From contig CAWUHX010000080.1 of the NCBI GenBank assembly GCA_963922205.1, positions 876,814-940,813 of the forward strand: a DNA stretch of 64,000 bases, written 5' to 3'. The position numbers were made by a program, and so were the translations under genes. The stretch comes from Romanomermis culicivorax (Eukaryota > Nematoda > Enoplea > Mermithida > Mermithidae). This document shows positions 54,001 to 64,000 of the stretch, piece by piece. Position 1 is the stretch's first letter. Each line of letters begins with the position of its first letter. The notes below the pieces were generated by a model. The model was not told the DNA's origin, did not search any database, and saw only the letters and a list, made by a program, of their open reading frames with translations.

Positions 54001-57000
54001 AACTGAAAACACTCCACTTGCTTGGATAATATTATCCATAACGCTTAATAAGTCGTGCCTTTTTTACCCAAGCCTCGACCATGCATTCGAAAATTTTTTA
54101 AGGTGAGATTTCTGCTGTTCAAAAATTTTGAATACACAAATTGGGAGTAAAGAGGATTTTAGGATCTTGCGTTGTGGTACGAGTGAGAAGCATACCACTA
54201 GATGTGTTCTATATCAAAGAATGATGTGACGAGAACACAACTGTCATTATGCAATAGATCAGCAATAATCACAAAGGTTTTTTTGGACACCCGGTTTCAC
54301 ATCCTAGTTTTCAGAAAATATCTCAGGTTCAGATGACCATACCGAATTGAAAATTATTGAGGGATGTAAGGCATTGAAACCCCTAACAGCTCCGGGGAAG
54401 TTTTGGCCTCAAATGCAGTTAGTAGCTTCAAAAACCGTCTGTGTAAGATATAAAATTGTATTTTCAGTAGCTAAGCTTCAATCCGAGCAGAGCCTAACCC
54501 TTACTTTGCCTATACCTGGACTCTTACAAAGCTGAGCCTTTTCTACCCAAAGTTTTGGCCATATGTACTCGAAAATTTTTCGAGTGGGCTCTTTGCTGTA
54601 ATTTCACCTTAAGTGAAAGGAGCTAACTGCAAGGATTCAAAATATGTAGCTTATGTCATAAATAATTTGCAAAGAAAACACTGTTCAAAAATTCTTAATA
54701 TGCGAATTACGTACAAACACGATTTTGGGATCTGGCTTCGCGGTAGCAGTGAGAAACATGCTGTTATGTGTGTTTCATATGAGAGGATGGTGTGGCAAAA
54801 AAACAACTGTCTTCAGTCAAAACATCAAACAAAATTCTTGAAAATGAATTGAGATAAACTGTTTAACGTCCCATTTTGTGAAAAAATCAAAAATGGTCAA
54901 AAACGTGAGAGGTCGAAAATTTTTCGAATTCGCTGCTGATTAATGTCAAAAGTCGTTCTTTTTTTACCCATTTTTGGTAATGCACTCAAAAAATTTTCGA
55001 GTGGGGGGGGGGGTTTGCTGTAATTTATTTCAGAGGTACTTTGCATGGCATTTTCAGAAAGTGCTTTTCAAAAAAATTTTAAATATGTAAGTTATGTTGT
55101 GATTAGATAATTTACAATGGAGATATGAATGTTTAAAAATTCTGAATATGCAAATACAGCACTCGATATCTGGCCCAGGCTTAGTCGTAGCAGCATCAGC
55201 CGTGTTAGGACACCCTGTTTCACATCTCACTTTTCTGAGAATATTTTCAGATTTAATGGTCGTAAATGCTTGAAACTTGTTCAGGAATGTAAGGCAAGAA
55301 ATTCTCTATAGTTACTTAGAATTTTAAACGTGGAGTGCAATTAGCAGCTTCAAAAAAGATCAAAAACATGAGTCTTTTAAATCCTTTGATTGTACGGCCG
55401 ATTGAGGGTCGAGAGTTAATGAAAGAAATAAAAAAGCTGATGAATATATGACAATACTGTGCAATTTAGTCTTGTAACGTACCTGCTAAAGCAGTACTGT
55501 AAATATGTAGCATACTGTATGTGATAGACATTTATTAAATATTATTTCATTTTCACATTTTATTGTCTCAAGGGTGTCTGGGATTCACACCCAAACATTC
55601 CTATAAAATTACGTGAAGTACTTTATTTTGATCCGTTCACACCCCAGTAGCCCAATTAAGAAATTAAGATGCCGCAATTAATTTGCACAAACGGCAGCTG
55701 GTCCCCTAGAACCTACACTAAACTACACATTCCACGGCTACCGTAATCCCCCGTAAAAATCGTAAACAACACCTGCACACAGTAAAATAAGTAAAAGCCC
55801 CGCCAGACAGTAGTCTCAAGTGCAACGGTAGCGACGGCCCCACAAAACATGTGTATTCAGAGAAACAGATACAGGAAGCATGCACAGAAGCACAGAGGTG
55901 TGGCTAAGCCCACCCTAGAAAGCAAGCGAAGCACGAAAAGCATACAGTACCAGGAAAGCATTAGAAAGGCGTGACTAAGTAAGCATGAAAAGCAAAGCAG
56001 GAAGCGACGATTGGCTTCGTTTTTTCAAACCGCGCTCATCTCGTTTTATATTTGCAAGCAGCCATTTTTACGAAAGCAGTTAAACCGAGGCCCCTTCATT
56101 ATTTGCAAGCTGAGACCCCATTCTTTCGTTATTTGTATTCGACATCTCAAAGCAGCCGTCGATTAGTATCCATATTGCCCCGTATTGTCGAATCGCCCGT
56201 CTCCCCCCGCGCCCCGTTTCGTTGCGTGACGTCCATTTGGTTAAAGTAAAGTGCTTCACAAAATCTGGTTGTTACAGTCTTTTATAATGATATATGCTCA
56301 TTGTTCAGATTAGGCTTAGGCTTAAACACAGGTTCCGACTTAGATTTTGCTGAGCATTCATTACATGTCCTTGAGGGGTTTGGGGGTTTGTGACCCCACC
56401 CTGGCTGACCCTCAGAGGAGTTTTAATTTTTGGGATTTTTTGCATTTTTACATGAAACATAGATTATTTGAAAATGTTGGAAATTTATGGGGAAAATGAA
56501 TTTTTTCCAGTTAGAACTAGAAGAGCACGCTGAGAAACAGCTGAAAACGAAGTTTTGGATCATAGTGATTAGTTTCGAACAAAAATTCGTGGCTGATCAG
56601 TCCCAAAATTTTGGCACTTACGTACATAATGATCTGTCGAATTTTTTTGTGTTTTGGGTTTAGGCTTATCCTAGGCTTGAGGCTTCGGCTTAGGCTCATG
56701 CTCGGGCTTAAGTTTAGACTTAGGCTTAGGTTTAGGCTTAGGCTTAGGCTTAAGTTTAGGCTTAAGCTTAAGCTTAGGCGTAGGCTTAGGCTTAGCCTTA
56801 GGCTTAGGCATAAGATTAGGCTTAGGCATAAGATTAGGCTTAGCCTTAGGCTTAGGCATAAGGTTAGGCTTAGGCTTAGACTTAGGCGTAGGCTTAGGCT
56901 TAGGCTTAAGCTTAGGCTTAGGCTTAGCCTTGGACTTAGACTTATATACTTATGGGTAAAAAACATAAAAAAATTCAATAAGTGGCTATGTAATTGCTGC

Positions 57001-60000
57001 ACATGTACGTGAGCATCTCTGTGTAACAAGCATTTTGGACTTCTTACCTCAGCCCCGTTCAAAATATTGCCCACGGCCAACAAAGTACCCATCACATTTT
57101 GGAAGGTTCTCGATTGTTCCAACTCTTCCATGGCCAATTTTAAGTTCATCAACGGTTCGGCCACTTCTTTTTCCGTAGACGCGTAATCGAGCATAAAAAG
57201 CCAAAGCTTCAAACGCGGGTAGAGCATGGGCACTTCGCCCAAAAGCATCAAACACTGTTCGGCCGATCCGAGCGGTAAGTCCGGATTGGAGGCTTGAGCG
57301 TCGGCGATTTTTTCCTTTTCTTCTTCGCTCGGTATCATTGTGGTCAAGATTTTTTCTAAACATTCTTTATTCAAAATGGTCGAATCGAATTTGATGATGG
57401 CCGTTTTGATGGCTCGAGGCGGCGGCAACTTTGTCAAGCCGATATTGATGGCGTTGGAACGTTTGGTGTCCAAGACTAATATTTCATGCTTCTTGTCTTC
57501 TTTCTTCTAAAGATTGCTTATATACAGCGTGACTCAAAAGTTTAAAAACACTTGGTAAAGTATGATTTTCCGAAAAAAGATCAGCTTTGGATTAAGTTCA
57601 ATCAATGAATACTTGACCGATTACGGTATGTTTAGTACAATTCTGTAGCTTATTCATTATTTTACACAGCGATGACGAATATATTAATGAGTCGCTATTG
57701 AATAATAGAAAAGAACGACTCCATTTTTTTATCTTTTTTGAGCAATATTCAACGTTTTTCACAAATTTTTCCGCTCCAGTTTGTCCTTCCTTGATTAACT
57801 TTCACGCCCATTCCAATGGTGCAACAATCACGATCATAGCTAAAAAACTAAACGAAAAATGTTCGATTTTCCAAAACCTGAAACTTCAACTTTTCCGATT
57901 CTTCTACACTGGATCCTTACATTACGTTAAGCATGATGGAAATTTTTGAGCCGAGATTGAAATATTATATCACAATTTCCAATCATTAGAATCCAGTTGG
58001 GCCCGATTCTGATAGTTCTAAATCTGCGCTTTTCATTTTTAAGATTTCCATTCCAAGCGTGAATATACTTGCACGAACAAACAAACAAATTAAAAGACAT
58101 ATATAAACATAAATACGAGCAATCTTCCTTATTTGTGGAAAATCAAATGTATTTCAATTAATTTTTTAACTACGATAATGATTTTTGCACCATTGGAACC
58201 AGTTTCTATCCACAAAATGAAGTAGCTCTACTGAGACCGAGGAAACATTTTTGGCATTTTCGGTACACTCCGCTAAAGCGAGCACTTTCATAAAAACGTA
58301 CGTGCTTCAGGTATTCAGCCAGCAAACTATGCGACTCGCGAATTTCTATGTTTACTGTAGCATATTTTGTAATCTTCAGAATTTTGAATAACGACAGCTG
58401 CACTTCGTACTTGTAGTCCAACATCATGAGATGATATTAACATTGAGTTTTTCAATTTCAAAACGTCCTGACAATCATCTTCTATGTAATTTATGGAATC
58501 ACAGTGAAAATTTTTGAATATATGCAGACGTGAAAATCGATTTCCCACAAAAAAAATTTCAAAAGCAAAATGAATAAATTCTGTGGGTTGGATTTTCATT
58601 TAGAAATCGAATTCGTGGTTAAAATTGAATTTAAAAACAGTCCACCTTCCATGAAATGCTGTGAATCATGACTGCGAAGAGCAATTACCTTCCCATATTT
58701 TTACGATTTTCTACTGCAATATGTCACATAGGACTGAAAACTTGTGAATACAGTCAATTAACCATTAACGAGTTTTCGAGTAAAAAAATTGATCGCAAAA
58801 GCTAATTTCAAAGATGTCGATTTATCATTTTTATATTCCATGAAAAAGATACGATAGTTTTAAACTTTCCAAATGCATCCTAAAAGAACTTTTTATACGA
58901 AATTAAAGATTACTCGACTTGATAAAAACCAATATTTTCCGATTTAGTTCAGCCTGAACCAAAATCTTGAAGTGACCAATCGGATTCCAGTCGAAAAAGA
59001 CATGTATAAATCTTATATTCCTATTTGCGAAATATGATGCTATTGCGCCATATACAAGTTGATTTTTTTAATAAACTGGATTTCAGGAAGATTAATTTCG
59101 AACTTCGATTAACTTATCATTTTGAGGCCTCAATCTTAAGGCCGATGTATAGTCGCCCTGATTCTTAAAAAAATGGCCTTTCCTGAGTCAGGAAAGCTCG
59201 TTCCCTAAATTTTCGATCCTGACGCAATCTGCAATCCTGAAATCAGGATTGGGATAGAGTTCCCGACCTGATAAGGAAAGGTGTTCCTGATGTCTTCCTG
59301 ATCGGGAAAGGATCGGCTTTCCTGACGTCGGGAACAAGGTACAAGCCTTCCGTACTTTTTCAGGATCGGGAAAGCTACACGCTACAGTAAATACTCATAA
59401 AATGCGTAACGGCTTTAGCCTGCGCATAATCCTAGTTACATTTTCCAGTAATTGGAATGTCAAATGAAGTAAAATTTAGCAAAAACTAAGAATTTGCTAC
59501 CAGATAAGGTAGAGTAGTTAGTTAAGAAAAAGATTTTTTATTTTTCGGTGAAATATCTGCACTTTACGCAAGTGCAATACTTTGCAACTACAGAGCGTTG
59601 TAATACTGTAGCCATGTTTTTTTACAACAAAACGGCAGATTTGCGGCTTTTGTTGATTGATTCCAGCGTTTTTATTTATTAAAAAATTAACTTTCTAAAA
59701 AATTAATTAATTTTAATGTCAAACTTTATTGATTTAAAAAAATTTAAAATTAAAATATTTAAAATTAAAATATTTAAAATTAAAATATTTAAAATTAAAA
59801 TATTTAAAATTAAAATATTTAAAATTAAAATATTTAAAATTAAAATATTTAAAATTAAAATATTTAAAATTAAAATATTTAAAATTAAAATATTTAAACT
59901 CAAAATATTTAAAATTAAAATATTTAAAATTAAAATATTTAAAATTAAAATATTTAAAATTAAAATATTTAAAATTAAAATATTTAAAATTAAAATATTT

Positions 60001-62708
60001 AAAATTAAAATATTTAAAATTAAAATATTTAAAATTAAAATATTTAAAATTAAAATATTTAAAATTAAAATATTTAAAATTAAAATATTTAAAATTTAAG
60101 TATGTAAAATTTAAAATTAAAAAAAATTAAAGTTTAGAATTAGAAAATTTTAACATTTTTAATTGAAAACTTTTTAAATTAGAAAATTTAAAATTAAAAA
60201 ATTATAAATTAAAAAATTTAAAATTAAAAAATTTCAAATTAAAAAATTTAAAATTAGAAATTTAAAATTAAAAAATTTAAAATTAAAAAATTTTAAATTA
60301 AAAAGTTTAAAATTAAAAAATTTCAAATTAAAAAATTTCAAATTAAAAAATTTAAGATTAAAGAATTTAAAATTGAAAAATTTAAAATTTAAAAATTTAA
60401 AGTTTAAAAATTTAAAACCAAAAAATTTTAAAATTTCAAATAAAGAAATTTTAAAATTTCGAATAAAGAAATTTTAAAATTTCAAATAAAGATATTTTAA
60501 AATTTCAAATAAAGAAATTTTAAAAAAATATAAAATTCAAAACTAAAAATTTTAAACTTTCAAATAAACAAATTTTAAAAAAATATAAAATTCAAAACTA
60601 AAAATTTTAAAATTTTAAATCAAAAAATTTTAAAATTTAAAATTAAAAAAATTAATTAAGGGGGAATTAAAATATGACAAATAAAAAAAAACACCGAAAC
60701 AAAATAATGTAAACGCATGTATGTAAACATGTGCAACGTGAACGAAAACAAAAAAATAATCAGAATAATGTATAAAATCAATAAAATGTATAAAACCTGC
60801 TGTCTGGTGTCGTATTTATTTATACAACTTACGCATCTCAATATCTAATCTTACTGTAAAATATTTGTCATGTAGTCGTCCCGATCCTTAAATTTAGGGA
60901 CGTTAAGGACGACTTTACCTGGTCATATCCTTTCCTGATCCTTATCGGGTCAGGAACTCAGGATTAAAGATCAGGATTACGGATTACTATACATCGGCCT
61001 TTATCTCGTACTTTTCTCAAATTTTGAATAAACAGCTACTACTTGCAGTGTTTTTATTGTCTTTTAAGCACACATGAACCAAATGAAAGTACTCAAGTAA
61101 AATTGGGATGTGGATTATATGGCCTAGGCTTAGAGCTTTGCACTTCGGCTTACTAGCGGATCCGGTTAAACCCTAAAGCTTGGCCTAAAGCTAATTCCGT
61201 GTCAGTCCAGGCTAAGATTCAGCATTCAGATCTGACTTTTCTCTGACTTTGAGTTTTGTGTATGCCTAAGTTTCGAGACATCAAAGTAATTACCATTTCC
61301 GAAATCCAGATTAGGGACGTGCACATGCCGCGCAGCCCACAGCCCGGGCCGAGAATCGGGGAGTCAAAAAATATTGTCAGGCTGGGCCGGAATGTTCAGG
61401 CATATAAAAGCCCGGAAATGTAAGCAGATACGTTTGTAAGTGAACTTTCGAGAGTTCATTTACTGTATGTTTCTTGATTTGAAATATGCAGGATTTTTAC
61501 CGCCATTATATTTTGTGTATATTCAATTATGTATCTCTTCTGGTCAAATATCTTTGATTATAGTCTATTTTTTTCTGAATGAGCCTCGGCGCTAAGAAGG
61601 ATGCTCAGACTAGTATACTTATCTGCACGGGCATTTTTTTCTCCACTTGACTGTAACAGTTAGACGAACAAGCTGAGAAAAAAATTCGGCCTACGATGCA
61701 GGTTTATTGTCTGCTCGTCGATTTCTATAGATTATTTTGCTTTCCGTAGCTCATTTGGAAACGAACTGACTATAGTTTATAAGAAAATAGAGATAAATAT
61801 TTTATGCACCTTTTGAATATGGGCCTTTTCGCCATTTGGCAAGAGGTCAGAACTGTTTTAACAATTTTTTTTGAAGTCCCTTTTTCCATTTAAAAATGTC
61901 AACGGGATGCTTTATTTTGGTTTTTTTTTAGTTTGATCATTTCAATATTTTCAGAACGAATTAAAAATTGAGAAAAAACTTTTTTTTGAGTTCTAGTTCG
62001 GATAATGGTAACAATATACATCGAATGATTTTGATTTTTTTGATTTTCAAATGATGATCTGAAATGATCTAAAACATAGATTGCCAAAAATTTAGCTGTA
62101 AACACTAAAAAAGGTATCAAGTCAATGTCTAAATTCAGACCCAAAACTCACCTTAACCACCACATCTTTAGCCGACTTCGTTTCGAACAATTGTATCACT
62201 TTTTCCGTATCTATATCGACGGGTTTAACTTTTTGCCAAAAAACACCTTTCGACTCTAAAACCGACGACGGCTGCTGCAATTGGGCTTCTTTCCAAAATA
62301 GTTTCACCGTTCTTAAATCCTTCGTGTTGGGCGATTCGGAACGCGTCGGCGACGACGTTTTACAAAAAGGCGGCGGCGGCAGTTGCAAGGAGTTGGGCGG
62401 TGGCGGCATCCCGTAGCCCATCGGGGGTGGCGCCATCGGAGCCCCGTCTAAAAAATCGCAGATGCTGTAATAAACTGGAGACGTCCAGAACTTTTTTCCA
62501 ACACTCACTAGCAAGCCCGAGGCGCGCAGGACCCACTCGCAACGGGTCACAATCGTCCATGTCCTCCAATTCCGTAAAATCGAGGTCGTTGATAATCAAG
62601 GGTCGATTTAGATTTTCCATGGCCCTCTCCCATTGGACTTCGCTTTCGCGACGGTTATCGGCCGGTTGCTGCTGTATGAGCTTCTTCTCCATTCCTCTAC
62701 GAGCCTTA
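44814..62708 (-). CDS. FHOD: FHOD-family formin, 3' part (six exons)
   Basis: Exons in coding order: 62708-62509, 62447-62152, 57506-57048, 53698-53328, 50967-50558 and 45001-44814. Phases agree at every junction, giving about 640 residues up to the stop. Domains: acidic linker, short FH1, whole FH2, then a basic DAD tail. The FH2 sequence ([39 protein letters not shown]) matches the FHOD subfamily rather than DIAPH, DAAM or FMNL. Formins of this kind nucleate and bundle actin; FHOD proteins act at stress fibres and sarcomeres, including nematode body-wall muscle. The GTPase-binding/DID half must lie beyond 64 kb. The introns hold most of the repeats in this part of the window. Confidence 0.93.
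45480..45664. mobile_element. tRNA-derived SINE-like unit, copy 1
   Basis: 185 bp, about as long as and closely similar to the unit at 46,778-46,962. Positions 45,541-45,611 (minus strand) resemble a tRNA with a GTTC/GAAC D stem and a GGTTCGAAC T loop. The anticodon stem has two non-pairs, and the T stem one mismatch, so it is not a working tRNA. Lies in the last FHOD intron. Confidence 0.6.
45668..46682. mobile_element. Foldback element 1 with minisatellite arms
   Basis: Both arms (about 45,668-45,910 and 46,450-46,682) consist mainly of a 15-bp unit, CCCAACTCCGCCACCGT-like on the left and its complement on the right, plus an inner unique part (CTTTCGCAATCTTTTAAAAA and complement). ACATTCCC flanks it at 45,660-45,667 and 46,683-46,690. 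The central 540 bp is AT-rich and non-coding. The long glycine/tryptophan- or proline-rich frames in the arms are satellite artefacts. Confidence 0.7.
46778..46962. mobile_element. tRNA-derived SINE-like unit, copy 2
   Basis: Direct repeat of copy 1, 1.3 kb away. The tRNA-like part (46,839-46,909, minus) has a perfect T arm, but two mismatches each in the acceptor and anticodon stems. The presumed anticodon differs from copy 1. Confidence 0.6.
46963..49043 (-). other. Part of the last FHOD intron
   Basis: AT-rich with no gene or transposon terminus recognised. A short duplication of TTTCGTTGGTTTTGACAAAT occurs near 48.69-48.77 kb. Confidence 0.45.
49044..50091. mobile_element. Foldback element 2 with tandem-repeat arms
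   Basis: The left end carries five to seven copies of GAGCGATTCCCAAGT-like 15-mers. The right end carries their complements (AATCGCTCACTTGGA-like). Inside, 49,165-49,370 and the complement of 49,750-49,970 are alignable (shared AACACTTTCTTCA, TTTTCCTTCTT). Arms have diverged considerably. Confidence 0.6.
50097..50434. repeat. Tandem duplication of the right arm of foldback 2
   Basis: Repeats 49,746-50,091 at a 351-bp offset with few differences, beginning GCTATGACAACTTGTAATGG in both. It ends about 125 bases before the donor of the 50,967-50,558 exon. Confidence 0.85.
50558..50967 (-). CDS. FHOD: FHOD exon: end of FH2 and linker
   Basis: Acceptor TCTTTTCAG before 50967 (phase 2); donor GTAAGT after 50558 (phase 1). 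A weaker GTGTCC donor 42 bases earlier would also keep the frame. Encodes [29 protein letters not shown] and [13 protein letters not shown], the conserved post-FH2 helix, then a Ser/Asn-rich linker. Confidence 0.92.
51905..53060. mobile_element. Foldback element 3 with ATCTTGATTAC repeats
   Basis: Outer arms consist of ATCTTGATTAC-type repeats (left 51,905-52,000; right 52,735-53,060, inverted). Next come inverted 55-60-bp blocks with CGATCGATATT and GCTCCGCCTATTCTT. Further in, diverged inverted sequences share GGAACC, GGGCACCCTTG and TTTTTACGGG. Lies wholly in the FHOD intron between exons 50,967 and 53,328. Confidence 0.6.
53328..53698 (-). CDS. FHOD: FHOD exon: FH2 C-terminal half
   Basis: Acceptor TGTTCCAG before 53698 (phase 0) and donor GTAATT after 53328 (phase 2). 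Encodes [35 protein letters not shown] and HRRVINR, collinear with FHOD FH2. Confidence 0.93.
53699..54049 (-). other. FHOD intron, start of the stretch after FH2 exon
   Basis: No feature recognised. Confidence 0.4.
54050..55400. repeat. Three diverged tandem copies of about 415-480 bp
   Basis: Each copy starts with a TTTTTACCCA / ATGCACTCGAAAATTTTT-like block (about 54,055, 54,535 and 54,955) and has a later GTTCAAAAATTCT and GGATCT...AGCAGTGAGAAACAT-like block. Strongly diverged, no coding content. Confidence 0.55.
55473..56276 (+). mobile_element. Solo LTR with a deleted promoter segment
   Basis: Same family as the 9.2-kb element: starts TGTAACG and ends GTTGTTACA, with a perfect GTCT duplication at 55,469-55,472 and 56,277-56,280. 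About 100 bp that include the TATA box in other copies are missing near 56,017. Confidence 0.9.
56277..56649 (-). other. FHOD intron between solo LTR and telomere-like block
   Basis: No gene recognised. Contains one isolated TTAGGCTTAGGC at about 56,310. Confidence 0.4.
56650..56950 (+). repeat. Interstitial telomere-like (TTAGGC)n block
   Basis: About 290 bp of TTAGGC with variants TTAAGC, TTAGAC, ATAGG and GTAGGC. It lies in an FHOD intron, about 100 bp from the donor of the FH2 exon at 57,048. Confidence 0.85.
57048..57506 (-). CDS. FHOD: FHOD exon: FH2 core
   Basis: Acceptor ATCTTTAG before 57506, donor GTAAGA after 57048, both phase 0; 153 codons. Encodes [20 protein letters not shown], the actin-binding FH2 lasso/knob region, ending [12 protein letters not shown]. 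The translated frame runs past the donor into TTAGGC repeats, but this part is intronic. Confidence 0.93.
57507..59138 (-). other. FHOD intron
   Basis: AT-rich. A worn relative of the TA-type MITE may lie at about 58.63-58.87 kb (CCATGAAATGCTGTGAATCA, TTTTACGATTTTCTACTG). No gene recognised. Confidence 0.4.
59139..61001. mobile_element. TIR element with TTA duplication carrying an AT satellite
   Basis: Both ends are AGGCCGATGTATAGT, inverted, with TTA at 59,136-59,138 and 61,002-61,004. Subterminal TTTCCTGATC/GATCGGGAAAG-like motifs recur near both ends (59.17-59.38 and 60.87-60.98 kb). A 3-bp TTA duplication fits PIF/Harbinger. No transposase. Confidence 0.75.
59741..60105. repeat. 15-bp satellite array
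   Basis: About 24 nearly perfect copies of AAAATTAAAATATTT with one visible variant unit (near 59,896). It degenerates into mixed AAAATTTAAAATT repeats up to about 60,650. Confidence 0.95.
61005..62151 (-). other. FHOD intron
   Basis: No gene recognised. A GC-rich patch with CAGCCCGGGCC lies at 61.32-61.42 kb. Confidence 0.4.
62152..62447 (-). CDS. FHOD: FHOD exon: FH1 and start of FH2
   Basis: Acceptor ATTTTTTAG before 62447, chosen over TTATTACAG because only it keeps the frame; donor GTGAGT after 62152 (phase 0). FH1 is very short: one PPP and two PPPP runs within about 25 residues. FH2 begins at [10 protein letters not shown], followed by the [18 protein letters not shown] linker region. 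Confidence 0.9.
62509..62708 (-). CDS. FHOD: FHOD exon: region before FH1
   Basis: Acceptor ATTACAG before 62708 (phase 2) and donor GTGAGT after 62509 (phase 1). Encodes a charged, Gln-rich stretch ([10 protein letters not shown]) and an acidic [13 protein letters not shown] motif like the segment before FH1 in FHOD proteins. Upstream exons are not in the window. Confidence 0.8.
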
Positions 62709-62944
62709 CTGTAATGAAAAATTTTTGCCACTTTTATATTAATGAACGAAAACGAGGACAATTTAAAAAAGCTAAAAATACAAACAAGAAAAAACAAGAA
62801 GGAAGATCAGACGATGAAAAAACAAAAAAAGTTCTTGATCAGACAACGCATAGACTGTTTTTTCAATATTTCTAGATCATATAAGTGGAAAGCAAGTATT
62901 ATTTCATATTTTTACGATCTCTGGGTATTTGTGGGCTTAATCAA

Positions 62945-64000
62945 TTAACTAACGAAACAGAACAAGAAAACGAGACAAAACAAAGCAAGAAAACGAGACG
63001 AAACAAAACAGGAAAATGGGAGAAAACAAAACAAGAAAACGAGACAAAACAAAATAAACAAGAAAACGAGACAAAACAAAATAAAACAAATTAAGAAAAT
63101 GAGACAAAATGAATCAAAACAAGAAAACGAGACAAAACAAAACAAAACAAACAAGAAACGAGACAAAACAAAATAAAACAAAACAAGAAAACGAGACAAA
63201 ACAAAACAAGAAGACGATACGAAACAAGAAAACGCGGCAAAACAAGAAAACAAATTAATAGAAAATAAAGTAAAATAAAATAAAGCCAAACAAAATCAAG
63301 AAAAACAAAATAAAACAAACCGAACAAAAAAAACAAAACAAAACAGAACAAAAAACAAAACAAAATAAAACAAAATAAAACAACACAAAACAGAATAAAA
63401 CAAAACAAAATAAAACAATACAAAATAAAACAAAACGAAATAAATCAAAACGAAATAAAACAAAACAAAATAAAACACAACAGAACAAAACAAAATAAAA
63501 AAAATGAAACAAAATGAAACAAAACAAAAAAACAAGATAAAACAAAACAAAATTAAACAAAACAAAATTAAACAAAACAAAATTAAACAAAACAAAATTA
63601 AACAAAACAAAAAAAACAAAACAAAATATAACAAAACAAAACTAAACTAAACAAAACAAAACAGAACAAAAAACAAAACAGAACAAAATAAAATAAAAAT
63701 AAAACAAAAAACAAAATAAAACAAAATAAATTAAAACAAAATAAAACAATACAAAATAAAACAATACAAAATAAAACAAAACAAAATAAAACAAAACGAA
63801 ATAAAACAAAACAAAATAAAACACAACGGAACAAAACAAAATAAAAAAATGAGACAAAATAAAACAAAACAAGAAAACAAGATAAAACAAAACAAAATTA
63901 AGCAAAATAAAACAAAACAAAACTAAACTAAACAAAACACAACAGAACAAAAAACAAAACAGAACAAAATAAAATAAAAATAAAACAAAATGGAACAAAA
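62945..64000 (+). repeat. AAAAC/AAAAT pentanucleotide array
   Basis: About 1 kb or more of mixed AAAAC, AAAAT and, at the left, GAGAC-containing units, running off the right edge. In the FHOD intron upstream of the 62,708 acceptor. The long Phe/Leu/Cys-rich frames on the minus strand are products of the repeat. Confidence 0.9.

Noticed and set aside
56671..57012. Frames rich in KPKPK or LRLRL
   Set aside because: Six-base telomere-like repeats give dipeptide repeats in every frame.
59703..60099. Frames with KIKIF or LNILI repeats
   Set aside because: A 15-bp satellite stays open in any frame; no start context and no homology.
59741..60105. CRISPR array
   Set aside because: Units are contiguous with no variable spacers, and the host is a eukaryote.
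62461..62508. Coding continuation between the two FHOD exons
   Set aside because: The upstream frame stays open past the GTGAGT donor, but only splicing at 62,509/62,447 keeps the FH1 frame.
62945..63998. Phe/Leu/Cys-rich minus-strand frames
   Set aside because: Products of the AAAAC/AAAAT array.

Overview
The window looks like an AT-rich nematode chromosome segment. Two interstitial blocks of the nematode telomere hexamer TTAGGC are present (181-320 and 56.65-56.95 kb). Two multi-exon host genes with GC-richer exons sit in AT-rich introns, and most of the rest is layered transposable elements. No rRNA, CRISPR array or convincing functional tRNA is visible.

Host genes, both on the minus strand. 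(1) An ERLEC1/XTP3-B homologue (ER lectin of ER-associated degradation) occupies 17.8-7.1 kb. Five exons with compatible splice phases give a complete protein of about 527 residues, with a signal sequence and two MRH lectin domains. (2) An FHOD-family formin occupies 62.7-44.8 kb. Six exons encode a short FH1, the whole FH2 and the C-terminal autoregulatory (DAD) tail; its 5' part lies beyond the right edge. The roughly 26 kb between the genes holds no host gene that I can support.

Mobile DNA. The centrepiece is a 9.2-kb LTR retrotransposon of the Ty3/gypsy (Metaviridae) type on the minus strand (18,773-27,981) with paired LTRs, a polypurine tract and a 4-bp AATA target duplication. Its gene order is unusual: gag - zinc knuckles - envelope-like glycoprotein - protease - RT - RNase H - integrase. 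The envelope-like region lies before the protease and in the same reading frame as it, instead of downstream of integrase. Five related solo LTRs are scattered through the window, four with perfect 4-bp duplications. A second, badly degraded gypsy-like element (about 34.9-41.7 kb, plus strand) has lost the DNA between mid-RT and the integrase C-terminus, and its gag carries a 51-bp coding tandem repeat.

Non-autonomous elements. There are hAT-like MITEs with perfect 8-bp duplications (one nested in another), a 249-bp TA-flanked MITE family (one copy inside another), two TIR pairs with TAA or TTA duplications, and three foldback-like elements whose arms contain short tandem repeats. The foldbacks all lie in FHOD introns. 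A duplicated tRNA-derived SINE-like unit, a 15-bp satellite array, an AAAAC/AAAAT array and a 150-185-bp satellite downstream of ERLEC1 complete the picture.

The best candidate for something undescribed is the gag-env-pol arrangement of the 9.2-kb retroelement. The foldback elements in the FHOD introns come second.
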